A stretch of DNA of 17,598 nucleotides from Clostridium sp. CAG:389 (GTDB lineage: Bacteria > Bacillota > Clostridia > TANB77 > CAG-508). The stretch's first letter is position 1. Each line of letters begins with the position of its first letter. The position numbers and the translations under genes were made by a program. Shown here in pieces: positions 7,138 through 14,533 of this stretch. The notes under the pieces were generated by a model. That model was not told the DNA's origin. It saw nothing but the letters and a program-made list of their open reading frames with translations, and did not search any database. Location of the stretch: assembly GCA_000438255.1 (NCBI GenBank), contig FR901932.1, positions 1 to 17,598 of the forward strand. Reading direction: 5' to 3'.

Positions 7138-7860
7138 CTATTTACTAATATTAGTTATATATTTAAAGTTTAATACTCCTGAATATTTTGGTATTGTTAT
7201 AGAATTTGATTTTTTTATTGCACTTACTTTTATTCCTCTTTTTTCTAATTTACTTAGCCATCCTCCTGGTCTTGATAAATTAGCTAGCGCTTCTGGTGAA
7301 CCTATTGCTTTAATTTCAAATGGTGAACCTATTCTTTCTCCATTGATGTTTATTATATTTCCACCACAAATTATAGGTGTTGTCAAAATCACTCTTTGAT
7401 TATTTATTGATATTGCTTCTGCTCCTGCATTTTTTAATTCATTAACTATTTTTAATATATCTGTATCATGTATTATAAAATCAGTTGCGTCTACAACAGA
7501 ATTTGAATCTATCTCACTATCTGCAACTGTTATTATTACTCCTGGTCCAGTTACTTCTGCTAATCCTATTGTTTTGTTTCCTTCATTTATTTGATTTTTT
7601 GCTTCTTCTAGCTCTGAATTATTTTTTGTTGCACTTTCAATTTGTTCTTGTAATTGTGCATCAACTTTTTCAGTTTCTTTTAATAAGTTGTCATATTTTT
7701 CTTTGTATTTTAGTACTTCTGCTCTTAAATTGTTTTCTTCGTAATTTTGGCTTGATGCTGAATTCGTACTTTTTACTGTTTTTATTTGTATGCAAATTCC
7801 CGTTGTTAGTGCAAAACACATAATTCCTAAAACCAAAGCAATTGCTTTTTTATTAGTCAT
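7138..7860 (-). CDS. DUF881-family protein, YlxW-like
   Basis: The 240-residue paralogue of the following gene has the same layout: membrane segment (about residues 6-26), coiled coil (40-95), DUF881 domain with GPGVIITVADS, NAGAEAISINNQRV and a terminal TIPKY. It occupies the ylxW position after divIB. It ends 20 bases before the next gene and starts 15 bases after divIB, so all are in one operon. AAAGGAGAG precedes ATG 7860. The two proteins are clearly related but diverged, indicating an old tandem duplication. Confidence 0.87.
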   Translation of the reverse strand: MTNKKAIALVLGIMCFALTTGICIQIKTVKSTNSASSQNYEENNLRAEVLKYKEKYDNLLKETEKVDAQLQEQIESATKNNSELEEAKNQINEGNKTIGLAEVTGPGVIITVADSEIDSNSVVDATDFIIHDTDILKIVNELKNAGAEAISINNQRVILTTPIICGGNIININGERIGSPFEIKAIGSPEALANLSRPGGWLSKLEKRGIKVSAIKKSNSITIPKYSGVLNFKYITNISK

Positions 7861-7875
7861 TTTTCATTCTCTCCT

Positions 7876-8862
7876 TTATACCTTTTCTCTAAATCTAGGT
7901 TTAAAATCTCCGTTTATATCTCCATTCAAATATATAGTTCCTTCTTTTTCTTTGTTTTCTGTTAAAATTGCTGGTACATATAATATCTTATTTCTTAAAT
8001 TGCTATCATTTCCTAATTGTATTGTTTTCTTTTCTTCATCCATATTTATTATGTAATTACTTTTATTTGTTATATCTATACTAGATATTTTTGTATCTAA
8101 ATCATAGTTTTTGCATATATTCATTATTTGTATAACTGTTTCTAGTTTTTCTAAATCTTCATCATCTAATCTATTTCCTTCCACAATTTGTTCTTGTGGT
8201 GTTGATATTCCTTTTATTACTGGCAATTCTAGTTTTTGTTCTGCTATTTCTAATATGTATCCTTGATTGTTTATGTAGGCATATCCATTTAAAAATTCTA
8301 CATTATAGTCTCTTTTTCTTTCTTCTATTGTAATTTCTATTTTATTTGGTATTTTTCTTTGTATTTTTACATTTTCTATATATGCATTTGTTTTAATTTC
8401 ATTGCTTACTTTTATTCTGTTAAATCTGAATAGGTTTTGTCCTATTTCTAGTTGTGATAAACTAATTATTGTGTCTGATGATATTTGTTCATTTCCTGTA
8501 ACATTTATTTCTGTTACATTAAATATTGGTGAAATTAGTGCAAAACAAAATCCGCCTATTATTAGTGCTAGTAATATAATTGTTTTTATAATTCTTTTTA
8601 TCTTCTTTTTCTTTTTTAATATTTTGGCTTGTTTTTTTGTTATTTTTTCTTGATTTTTTTGTTTTATTTTTTGGTTGTTTTTGTTTGTCATTCCTATTAC
8701 TGTTTCTGTGTCAAAGTCAAATTGGTCTTTTTGTTCGTTTTTTCTTTGTTTTATTCTTTTTTCTCTTTCTTTTGCTTTCTTTTTTTCTTCTTTTTCTTTG
8801 TCTGCCATATTGTTTGAGTAAATGTATAGATCATCAATTTGTTTTCTTTGTTGTTTTGTCAA
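7876..8862 (-). CDS. divIB: cell division protein DivIB/FtsQ
   Basis: DivIB is a bitopic divisome protein that works with FtsL and DivIC. The 328-residue protein has an unusually long cytosolic N-terminus (about 90 residues, very rich in Lys/Glu/Gln), one membrane segment at about 91-112, then a POTRA domain (FNVTEINVTGNEQIS onward) and an FtsQ/DivIB beta domain with KIPNKIEITIEERK. An upstream TTG at 8901 is in frame, but GGAGGTG lies 7 bases before the TTG at 8862, so I choose that start. It begins the divIB-DUF881-DUF881-sbp run, which matches B. subtilis gene order. I see no convincing promoter upstream. Confidence 0.9.
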   Translation of the reverse strand: MTKQQRKQIDDLYIYSNNMADKEKEEKKKAKEREKRIKQRKNEQKDQFDFDTETVIGMTNKNNQKIKQKNQEKITKKQAKILKKKKKIKRIIKTIILLALIIGGFCFALISPIFNVTEINVTGNEQISSDTIISLSQLEIGQNLFRFNRIKVSNEIKTNAYIENVKIQRKIPNKIEITIEERKRDYNVEFLNGYAYINNQGYILEIAEQKLELPVIKGISTPQEQIVEGNRLDDEDLEKLETVIQIMNICKNYDLDTKISSIDITNKSNYIINMDEEKKTIQLGNDSNLRNKILYVPAILTENKEKEGTIYLNGDINGDFKPRFREKV

Positions 8863-8900
8863 TGTTTTCACCTCCAAAAAATCTAGTATGTATTGTATCA

Positions 8901-8928
8901 AAAAAAAAACTATATTTCCATAGTTTTT
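8901..8928 (-). terminator. intrinsic terminator upstream of divIB
   Basis: On the minus strand a 9-bp stem (AAAAACTAT with ATAGTTTTT, loop of 6) runs into further T residues down to 8901. It would end transcripts arriving from murA, about 145 bases past the murA stop. It overlaps the rejected upstream TTG of divIB, which supports the later start. Confidence 0.6.
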
Positions 8929-8946
8929 ACAAAAAATTCATATATT

Positions 8947-9067
8947 GTTATAATTTTGTGTTACAGTTCACAGTTTTATAATTAAAATTTAAGATTGTAT
9001 ATATAATATTTTAATAAAATTAATATACAACCTTTTTTATAAAATTATATAAACTGTAAATTATAAC
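8947..9067. repeat. 121-bp imperfect palindrome, MITE-like, after murA
   Basis: The left end (GTTATAATTT then ACAGTTTTATAATT, 8947-8983) is repeated in inverted form at the right end (9043-9067). An inner pair, AGATTGTATAT near 8991 and ATATACAACCT near 9023, continues the symmetry. The whole region can fold into one long hairpin. No coding capacity. It could be a miniature inverted-repeat element or an elaborate murA terminator. Confidence 0.5.
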
Positions 9068-9072
9068 TATTT

Positions 9073-10323
9073 TTAAGTATTAATATTTATTTTTGCTCCC
9101 AAATCTCTTAATTTATAATCTAGTTTTTCGTATCCTCTTAGAATATATTCAATATTTTCAATTTGTGTTGTTCCTTTTGCGATTAATCCCGCTAGTACTA
9201 ATGATGCTCCCCCTCTTAAATCTGTTGCTTTTACATTTGCTCCATATAGTCTTCTAGTTCCTCTTATTACTGCACTTTTTCCTTCTACTGTAATTTTAGC
9301 TCCCATTTTGTTTAATTCTTGTGTGTATTTATATCTGTTTTCAAATATGTTTTCTACTATTATTGATGTTCCTTTTGCTGTTGTTAGCATTGCTGCAAAT
9401 ACTGATTGCATATCTGTTGGAAATCCTGGATATGGCATTGTCTTTATGTCTATTGCTTTTAGTTTTTTTGGTGCTAATATTTTGATTTTATTTCTATTTA
9501 TTTCTATTTTGCATTCTGCTTCTTCTAGTTTGTTTATTATTGGTGTTATGTGTGTTGGATTTACATTTTCTAATATTACATTTCCTTTTGTTGCTGCTGT
9601 GAAACATAAGAATGAACCCGCTTCTATTCTGTCTGGCATTATGTTATAACTGATGTCTTTTAGTGTTTTTACTCCTTCTATTTGTATTTTATCTGTTCCT
9701 GCTCCTTCTATTTTTGCTCCCATTTTGTTTAAAAAGTTTTGTAGGTCTATTATTTCTGGTTCTCTTGCTGCATTTGTGATTGTTGTTGTTCCACTTGCTA
9801 ATACACTTGCTAGTATTGCGTTTTCTGTTGCTCCTACACTTGGAAAGTCTAGGTCTATTTTCTCTCCTTTTATTTTTTCTGCTTTGCATTCTATGTTTCC
9901 ATGGTTTTGGTTTACTTCTATTCCTAGTTTTTCAAAGCTTTTTAGGTGTAAATCTATTGGTCTTGATCCTATGTCACATCCTCCTGGATATGAAAAGATT
10001 GCTTTTTTGTATCTTCCAAGTAATGCTCCTGCTAGTATTACTGATGATCTCATTTTGTGCATTAATTCTGGTGGTATTTCGAATTTTTCTATTTTTGATG
10101 TGTCTATTTTTACTTTTCCGTTTTTCTTTTCTATTTTTCCTCCTAGTGTTTCTAGTATTTTGTACATCATTTGAGTGTCTTGTATGTTTGGTACATTATA
10201 TAGTGTTGTTTTTCCTGCATTTAATATTGTTGCTGCTATTATTGGTAATGATGAGTTTTTTGAGCCTGATATTTTTACTGTGCCTTCTAGCTTTTGGCCT
10301 CCTTCAATTATGTAACTTGACAT
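9073..10323 (-). CDS. murA: UDP-N-acetylglucosamine 1-carboxyvinyltransferase MurA
   Basis: MurA transfers enolpyruvate from PEP to UDP-GlcNAc, the first committed step of peptidoglycan synthesis, in the cytosol; it is the fosfomycin target. The 416-residue length is typical. Visible are the substrate Lys22 in ISGSKNSSLP, the catalytic Cys116 in YPGGCDIGSRPIDLHL, GATENAILASVLA in the first domain, and FPTDMQSVFAAML with LRGGASLVLAGLIA near the C-terminus. Cys at 116 predicts fosfomycin sensitivity of this enzyme. AAAGGAGA lies 7 bases before ATG 10323. The 5' leader holds two hairpin repeats. Clostridia and bacilli often have two MurA paralogues; only one is seen here. Confidence 0.97.
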   Translation of the reverse strand: MSSYIIEGGQKLEGTVKISGSKNSSLPIIAATILNAGKTTLYNVPNIQDTQMMYKILETLGGKIEKKNGKVKIDTSKIEKFEIPPELMHKMRSSVILAGALLGRYKKAIFSYPGGCDIGSRPIDLHLKSFEKLGIEVNQNHGNIECKAEKIKGEKIDLDFPSVGATENAILASVLASGTTTITNAAREPEIIDLQNFLNKMGAKIEGAGTDKIQIEGVKTLKDISYNIMPDRIEAGSFLCFTAATKGNVILENVNPTHITPIINKLEEAECKIEINRNKIKILAPKKLKAIDIKTMPYPGFPTDMQSVFAAMLTTAKGTSIIVENIFENRYKYTQELNKMGAKITVEGKSAVIRGTRRLYGANVKATDLRGGASLVLAGLIAKGTTQIENIEYILRGYEKLDYKLRDLGAKININT

Positions 10324-10352
10324 TTTTCTTCTCCTTTCGCGTCACTTCGTTC

Positions 10353-10395
10353 CGCTCATCGTCATCCAAAATTTTTTTAAAATTTTTGATGACAA
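10353..10395. repeat. hairpin repeat, copy 1
   Basis: CGCTCATC is followed by a 33-base imperfect palindrome (10361-10393) with arms GTCATC/GATGAC and AAAATTTT cores. A nearly identical copy starts 57 bases downstream. It lies in the murA leader. Confidence 0.75.
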
Positions 10396-10409
10396 ATTTG
10401 GGGCGGTTT

Positions 10410-10452
10410 CGCTCATCGTCATTCAAAATTTTTTTAAAATTTTTGATGACAA
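10410..10452. repeat. hairpin repeat, copy 2
   Basis: This copy differs from copy 1 at one base (ATTCAAAA for ATCCAAAA). Its palindrome spans 10418-10450. The GC-richer joining segments (for example GTTCCGCT at 10351 and 10463) are also partly repeated, giving a two-and-a-half-unit tandem array. Confidence 0.75.
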
Positions 10453-10472
10453 TTCTTGGTTCGTTCCGCTTA

Positions 10473-10563
10473 TTGTAAAAATAAAAAATTCACTTTTTTT
10501 ATTTTTACAAATCATTGTTTATTTGCTATATATTATGATTTGTTTACGTAAAAAGTGAATTTT
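10473..10563. terminator. nested hairpins between rdgB and murA
   Basis: Three overlapping perfect pairings are present: a 16-bp stem 10473-10488 with 10495-10510, a 14-bp stem AAAATTCACTTTTT (10486-10499) with its complement (10550-10563), and a 9-bp ACAAATCAT/ATGATTTGT pair inside. On the minus strand the outer stem comes 14 bases after the rdgB stop and is followed by T-rich sequence, so it likely terminates rdgB. The mutually exclusive pairings are also compatible with alternative folding. Confidence 0.55.
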
Positions 10564-10576
10564 ATTCTTGTGTTTT

Positions 10577-11167
10577 TTATGTGTCAAGTTCCATATTTTT
10601 TGATTTTTCTTTTAAATTTTCTAGTGCCTTTTTTCTTGCGCTAATTTCATTTTTTTCATCTGCTGAAAGTTCTGCTAATGTTCTACCATCTTCTAATTCG
10701 AAAATTTCATCAAATCCAAATCCATTATCTCCTCTTGGCTCTTCTGCAACATACCCTTGAATATCAGCAACTGCTGTTATTGTTTTTTTACCATCAGAAA
10801 GTGCCATTGCGGTTGTAAATGTTATTTTTCTTTTTTCATGTGGCACTCCTTTTATTTTTTCTATTAAAGCTTCATTTCTTTCTCTATCTGTTCCTTTATG
10901 CCATCTTTTTGTGAATACTCCTGGAAATCCGTCTAAATATTCAATTTGAATTCCTGAGTCGTCTGCTAAACACATTTTTCCTTCTAGTTCTTTTGCTATT
11001 GTTTCTGCTTTTTTTCTTGCATTTCCTTCAAATGTGTTTTGGTCTTCTTCTACATCTATATTGATTCCGATTTCGTTCATAGGAATTATGTCATAATTGT
11101 TTAATATTTCTTGTGCTTCTTTTATTTTTCCTTTGTTACCAGAAGCAATTATAATTTGTTTTCTCAT
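10577..11167 (-). CDS. rdgB: RdgB/HAM1-family dITP/XTP pyrophosphatase
   Basis: The enzyme hydrolyses dITP, ITP and XTP to monophosphates, keeping deaminated purines out of DNA and RNA. The 196-residue length is normal. Family motifs are ASGNKGKIKEAQEIL at residues 8-22 (nucleotide-binding loop), the catalytic ADDSGI with Asp69/Asp70, DGFPGVFTKRW, the DNGFGFDEIFE segment and AELSADEKNEISARKKAL near the C-terminus. GAAAGGG lies somewhat far (13 bases) before ATG 11167. A minus-strand promoter at 11205-11233 precedes it and a hairpin cluster follows, so it is probably transcribed alone. Confidence 0.95.
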   Translation of the reverse strand: MRKQIIIASGNKGKIKEAQEILNNYDIIPMNEIGINIDVEEDQNTFEGNARKKAETIAKELEGKMCLADDSGIQIEYLDGFPGVFTKRWHKGTDRERNEALIEKIKGVPHEKRKITFTTAMALSDGKKTITAVADIQGYVAEEPRGDNGFGFDEIFELEDGRTLAELSADEKNEISARKKALENLKEKSKNMELDT

Positions 11168-11204
11168 GTTATTTTTTCAGCCCTTTCATATAAATTTCAA
11201 TTTA

Positions 11205-11233
11205 ATATTATCATTTATTTTAGTTTTTGTCTA
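11205..11233 (-). promoter_or_regulatory. promoter for rdgB
   Basis: On the minus strand TAGACA (11233-11228) is separated by 17 bases from TAATAT (11210-11205), 38 bases before the rdgB start. It is divergent from, and close to, the promoter of the small plus-strand gene. Confidence 0.55.
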
Positions 11234-11261
11234 TATTGTTTATGTTTGAGTTTTACATAAT

Positions 11262-11290
11262 TTGCTTTTTTGATTATATTATGATATAAT
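11262..11290 (+). promoter_or_regulatory. extended -10 promoter for the small gene
   Basis: TATAAT at 11285-11290 is preceded by TG (11282-11283), an extended -10. The -35 TTGCTT (11262-11267) is weak, with a 17-base spacer. A TTTACA (11252-11257) 17 bases before TATATT (11275-11280) is an alternative. Confidence 0.6.
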
Positions 11291-11328
11291 TGAACTACTA
11301 TAAAATGCATCATAGGAGGAAAAGCATT

Positions 11329-11643
11329 ATGGAAGAAAATTTAAAGTTATATAGCGAAGCCGCCAATTGGTGGGTCGAAAAAATCGCGGAAGAGCACAAA
11401 AACATCCCATCGTGTAAGTTGGAGAAAATCCGTAAGGAGCTAAAAAAAGCGATAAAAAATTCTTTATCCCATGACGGTTCCATGAGATTATCTACATACA
11501 ATCACAGAGATGCTCTTATTGAGAACATCTTATTTGCTAACGGTATAGAAACATCATTTTTACCTCTAGGGTATGAAATGATCATAATTCTGGAGCATGC
11601 ATGCGTTTCCGATAATGTTGGAAACATACTAGTAGAATTTTAA
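11329..11643 (+). CDS. small protein of unknown function, atypical codon use
   Basis: I do not recognise a characterised family. The 104-residue protein starts at ATG 11329 with AGGAGG 10 bases upstream; an in-frame TTG at 11290 is rejected because it overlaps the -10 box. The N-terminal half is helical and charged, with Ala-Asn-Trp-Trp-Val-Glu-Lys-Ile near residue 12 and a Lys-rich helix at 30-44. The second half has YNHRDALIENILFANGIE, LPLGYEMII and a beta-like C-terminus. The Trp-Trp pair followed by a helical N-half and an 'NGI...P...M.I' pattern recalls small proteins seen on mobile elements of Firmicutes, but this is only an impression. Codons such as GCC, GTC, TCG, GCG, ATC and CAC are far commoner than in neighbours, which suggests recent transfer. 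It has its own promoter and terminator. Confidence 0.75.
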   Translation: MEENLKLYSEAANWWVEKIAEEHKNIPSCKLEKIRKELKKAIKNSLSHDGSMRLSTYNHRDALIENILFANGIETSFLPLGYEMIIILEHACVSDNVGNILVEF

Positions 11644-11656
11644 ATTTCCGAGATAA

Positions 11657-11680
11657 GAGCTGCGTTTTTTTACGCAGCTC
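11657..11680 (+). terminator. terminator of the small gene
   Basis: A GC-rich perfect 9-bp stem GAGCTGCGT/ACGCAGCTC (11657-11665 with 11672-11680) with a T-rich 6-base loop is followed by CTTTACTTT. It starts 13 bases after the stop codon. The T-run is imperfect. Confidence 0.8.
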
Positions 11681-11681
11681 C

Positions 11682-11710
11682 TTTACTTTATAAAAATAAA
11701 ATTATATAAT
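11682..11710 (+). promoter_or_regulatory. promoter for the FAD-dependent dehydrogenase gene
   Basis: TTTACT (11682-11687), 17-base spacer, TATAAT (11705-11710), followed 26 bases later by ATG 11737. It abuts the preceding terminator. Confidence 0.65.
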
Positions 11711-11736
11711 ATAAAAAAATAAATCGAGGAGAAAAT

Positions 11737-13317
11737 ATGATAAGAATAAACAATATCAAAATATATAAAGACATATCTGGCGAAGAGCTTTTACAATCTG
11801 TCATTACAAAATACAAAATACAAAAAGAAAACATAATAGAATGGCACATATCAAAAAAATCAATAGACGCAAGAAAGAAAGAAGATGTACACTATTCATA
11901 CTCTATTGATATATGTACAAAAAATGAAGAAAAGTTATTAAAATATAAAGACGTCTCTTTAATAAAAAATTTAGAGCAACCTCAAATAGAATTAAACCTA
12001 AACAAATCCGTTAGACCTATAATAATAGGAGCTGGTCCAAGTGGTTTATTCGCAGCTTTAACTTTTATTAAATATGGCTATAAACCAATTGTTATAGAAC
12101 AAGGTCAGCAAGTTGAAGAAAGAAAAAAATCAGTCGACAATTTTATAAATGCTGGCATTTTAAATACTAATTCAAATGTCCAATTTGGTGAAGGCGGTGC
12201 TGGTACTTTTTCTGACGGTAAGCTTACTTCTGGCATAAATTCGCCATATTGTAAAACAGTTTTAGAGGAATTCGTAAAATTTGGTGCTCCTGAACAAATT
12301 CTATATTTAACTAAACCACATATTGGTACTGATAATTTAATAAATATTATTAAAAACATGAGAAATTACATTATTTCACAAGGTGGAACTTTCTTTTTTA
12401 ATACAAAATTTATTGATTTAGAAACAACTAATAATTCAGTTTCAAATGTTATTGTTCACCACTTAGATACTGATACCACTGAAAAACTTTACGCAAATGT
12501 TGTTATTTTAGCAATTGGTCATAGTTCAAGAGATACTTTTAAAAAGGTTTATGAAAAAGGTCTTTTGTTAGAACCTAAAAATTTTTCTGTTGGCGTTAGA
12601 ATTGAACACTTGCAAAGTGAAATAAATAAAGCTCAATATGGTTCTATTACAAAATTAAAATTACCATCAGCAGATTACAAACTTGCATATCATGCACCTT
12701 TTGGTCGTTCTTGTTATACTTTTTGTATGTGTCCAGGTGGTACTGTTATGCCTTCTTCAAGTGAAAAGAATACTATTGTAACAAATGGTATGAGCTATTT
12801 TGCTCGTAATGGTAAAAATGCAAATTCTGCTGTTTTAGTTAATGTTACTCCACAAGACTTTAAAGATGCCAAAAATCCTTTATCTGGTGTTGATTTTCAA
12901 AAAGATTTAGAAGAAAAAGCTTTTGTTCTTGGTGGTTCAAATTATTTTGCACCTGTACAAAGATTTGAAGACTTTGATAATAATATAAAAAGTACCTTTA
13001 TAGGTACTGTTAAGCCTTCTTATAAGCCTGGTTATACTTTGGCTAATTTAAATGATATTATGCCTTCATTTGTCTCTCAAACTTTAAAGGATGGTATTAA
13101 ATTTTTTGATACTAGATTACATGGTTTTGCAAATCCTGATAGTATTTTAACTGGTATGGAAACTCGTAGTTCTTCTCCTGTAAGAATTTTAAGAGATGAA
13201 AATTTAGTTTCTAATATTCACGGTGTTTATCCTTGTGGTGAGGGTGCTGGTTATGCTGGTGGCATAATGTCTGCTGCTGTTGATGGTATTAAATGTGCAA
13301 TTGCTGCAATTAAATAA
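11737..13317 (+). CDS. COG2509-type FAD-dependent dehydrogenase
   Basis: The 526-residue protein belongs to the large FAD-dependent dehydrogenase group COG2509, whose substrate is unknown. An N-terminal domain of about 90 residues precedes the FAD-binding Rossmann motif GAGPSGLFAALTF (Gly98, Gly100, Gly103) and the ribose-binding Glu of VIEQG. Family hallmarks follow: NVQFGEGGAGTFSDGKL, the long ILAIGHSSRDTF segment, the Cys-rich CYTFCMCPGGTV and, at the end, GVYPCGEGAGYAGGIMSAAVDG, the second FAD-contacting motif. GAGGAG lies 6 bases before ATG 11737. It is probably cytosolic. Its last 67 bases overlap the end of the convergent cysteine desulfurase gene. Confidence 0.88.
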   Translation: MIRINNIKIYKDISGEELLQSVITKYKIQKENIIEWHISKKSIDARKKEDVHYSYSIDICTKNEEKLLKYKDVSLIKNLEQPQIELNLNKSVRPIIIGAGPSGLFAALTFIKYGYKPIVIEQGQQVEERKKSVDNFINAGILNTNSNVQFGEGGAGTFSDGKLTSGINSPYCKTVLEEFVKFGAPEQILYLTKPHIGTDNLINIIKNMRNYIISQGGTFFFNTKFIDLETTNNSVSNVIVHHLDTDTTEKLYANVVILAIGHSSRDTFKKVYEKGLLLEPKNFSVGVRIEHLQSEINKAQYGSITKLKLPSADYKLAYHAPFGRSCYTFCMCPGGTVMPSSSEKNTIVTNGMSYFARNGKNANSAVLVNVTPQDFKDAKNPLSGVDFQKDLEEKAFVLGGSNYFAPVQRFEDFDNNIKSTFIGTVKPSYKPGYTLANLNDIMPSFVSQTLKDGIKFFDTRLHGFANPDSILTGMETRSSSPVRILRDENLVSNIHGVYPCGEGAGYAGGIMSAAVDGIKCAIAAIK

Positions 13318-14408
13318 TCAACATCATCTTTTGTGTTAAAATCTCCAAATGTAAAACGAATTGCACTTTTTGCCAAATCACTTGGCAATCCAATTGCTGT
13401 TAAAACATGTGATGGGCTATTATCTCCTGATGAACAGGCAGAGCCTCCGGATGCACAAATGCTCATTTCATCTAATTGGTATAATAGTTCTGTTGAGTTT
13501 TGACCTTCAAAACTTACATTAATATTTCCTGGTAATCGTTTTTCCATTGTTCCATTTATATGGATATTGGAAAAACTTTTTTTCATTTCTTCTAGACAAT
13601 AATTTCTTAATGTGCGTAATTTATTTTGATATTCTTCCATATTTTTTTCTGCTATTTGACAAGCTTTTCCTAATGCTACTATTTCTGCAACATTTTCTGT
13701 TCCAGACCTTTTATTTTTTTCTTGGTGTCCACCGTCCATAAAACGTTCAAATTCTATTCCTTTTTTTACATACAGTGCCCCTATTCCTTTTGGTGCATAT
13801 ATTTTATGACCTGATAGTGATAACATATCTATATCCATTTTTTGTACATCTATTGGTATATTTCCACATGCCTGTACTGCATCTGTATGAAATATTATTC
13901 CATTTTTGTGTGCAATTTTTGCTATTTCTTCAATTGGTTCTATTGTTCCAATTTCATTGTTTGCAAACATTATACTTATTAGAATTGTATCTGATCTTAT
14001 TGAATTTTCTAATGATTGCAGATTTACAAATCCATTTTTGTCTACGTCCAGATATGTTACTTCAAATCCTTTATTTTCTAAATTTTGGCAACTGTGCAAT
14101 ATTGCAGGGTGCTCTATTTTTGATGTTATTATGTGTTTTCCTTTGTTCTTATTTGAGTATGCGATTCCTTTTAGTGCTGTATTGTCACTTTCAGAACCAC
14201 AACTTGTGAAATATATTTCTTCTGGCTTACAATTTATTAATGATGCTACTCTTCTTCTTGCTTCTTCTATTGCTCTTTTTGCACTTCTGCCTATACTGTA
14301 TAAAGATGATGGATTTCCATATTCTTTACTTAGATACGGAAACATTTCATTTAATACTTCTTCTTTTATTCTTGTTGTTGCACTATTGTCAAAATATCTA
14401 ACTTCCAT
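13251..14408 (-). CDS. cysteine desulfurase (NifS/IscS family)
   Basis: This PLP enzyme takes sulfur from cysteine for Fe-S clusters or tRNA thiolation. The 385-residue protein has the N-terminal YFDNSATTR, the PLP-contact HTDAVQ, the Schiff-base Lys202 in SLSGHK, the RSGTENV motif, and the persulfide Cys325 in ASGGSACSSG within a flexible loop, as in group I desulfurases. The normal fold ends about residue 370; the last dozen residues (STAADIMPPA) are extra and are encoded opposite the 3' end of the FAD gene. AGAGGA lies 6 bases before ATG 14408. No Fe-S scaffold or thiolase gene is adjacent, so the acceptor cannot be told. Confidence 0.93.
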   Translation of the reverse strand: MEVRYFDNSATTRIKEEVLNEMFPYLSKEYGNPSSLYSIGRSAKRAIEEARRRVASLINCKPEEIYFTSCGSESDNTALKGIAYSNKNKGKHIITSKIEHPAILHSCQNLENKGFEVTYLDVDKNGFVNLQSLENSIRSDTILISIMFANNEIGTIEPIEEIAKIAHKNGIIFHTDAVQACGNIPIDVQKMDIDMLSLSGHKIYAPKGIGALYVKKGIEFERFMDGGHQEKNKRSGTENVAEIVALGKACQIAEKNMEEYQNKLRTLRNYCLEEMKKSFSNIHINGTMEKRLPGNINVSFEGQNSTELLYQLDEMSICASGGSACSSGDNSPSHVLTAIGLPSDLAKSAIRFTFGDFNTKDDVDYLIAAIAHLIPSTAADIMPPA

Positions 14409-14533
14409 AATTTCCTCTTTTCCTTTTGATTAAATCTATAATTTTGTATATTATATTCCATTTGATTTTTTATTGTTACAATTCACTGTTTTTATAATAT
14501 TTATATATATTATAGAACTCCGAAGCGTATCTT

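Noticed and set aside
9653..10478. Plus-strand open frames opposite murA, one running into the intergenic repeats
   Set aside because: Leu/Phe/Ser-rich shadow translations without ribosome sites, opposite a clear murA.
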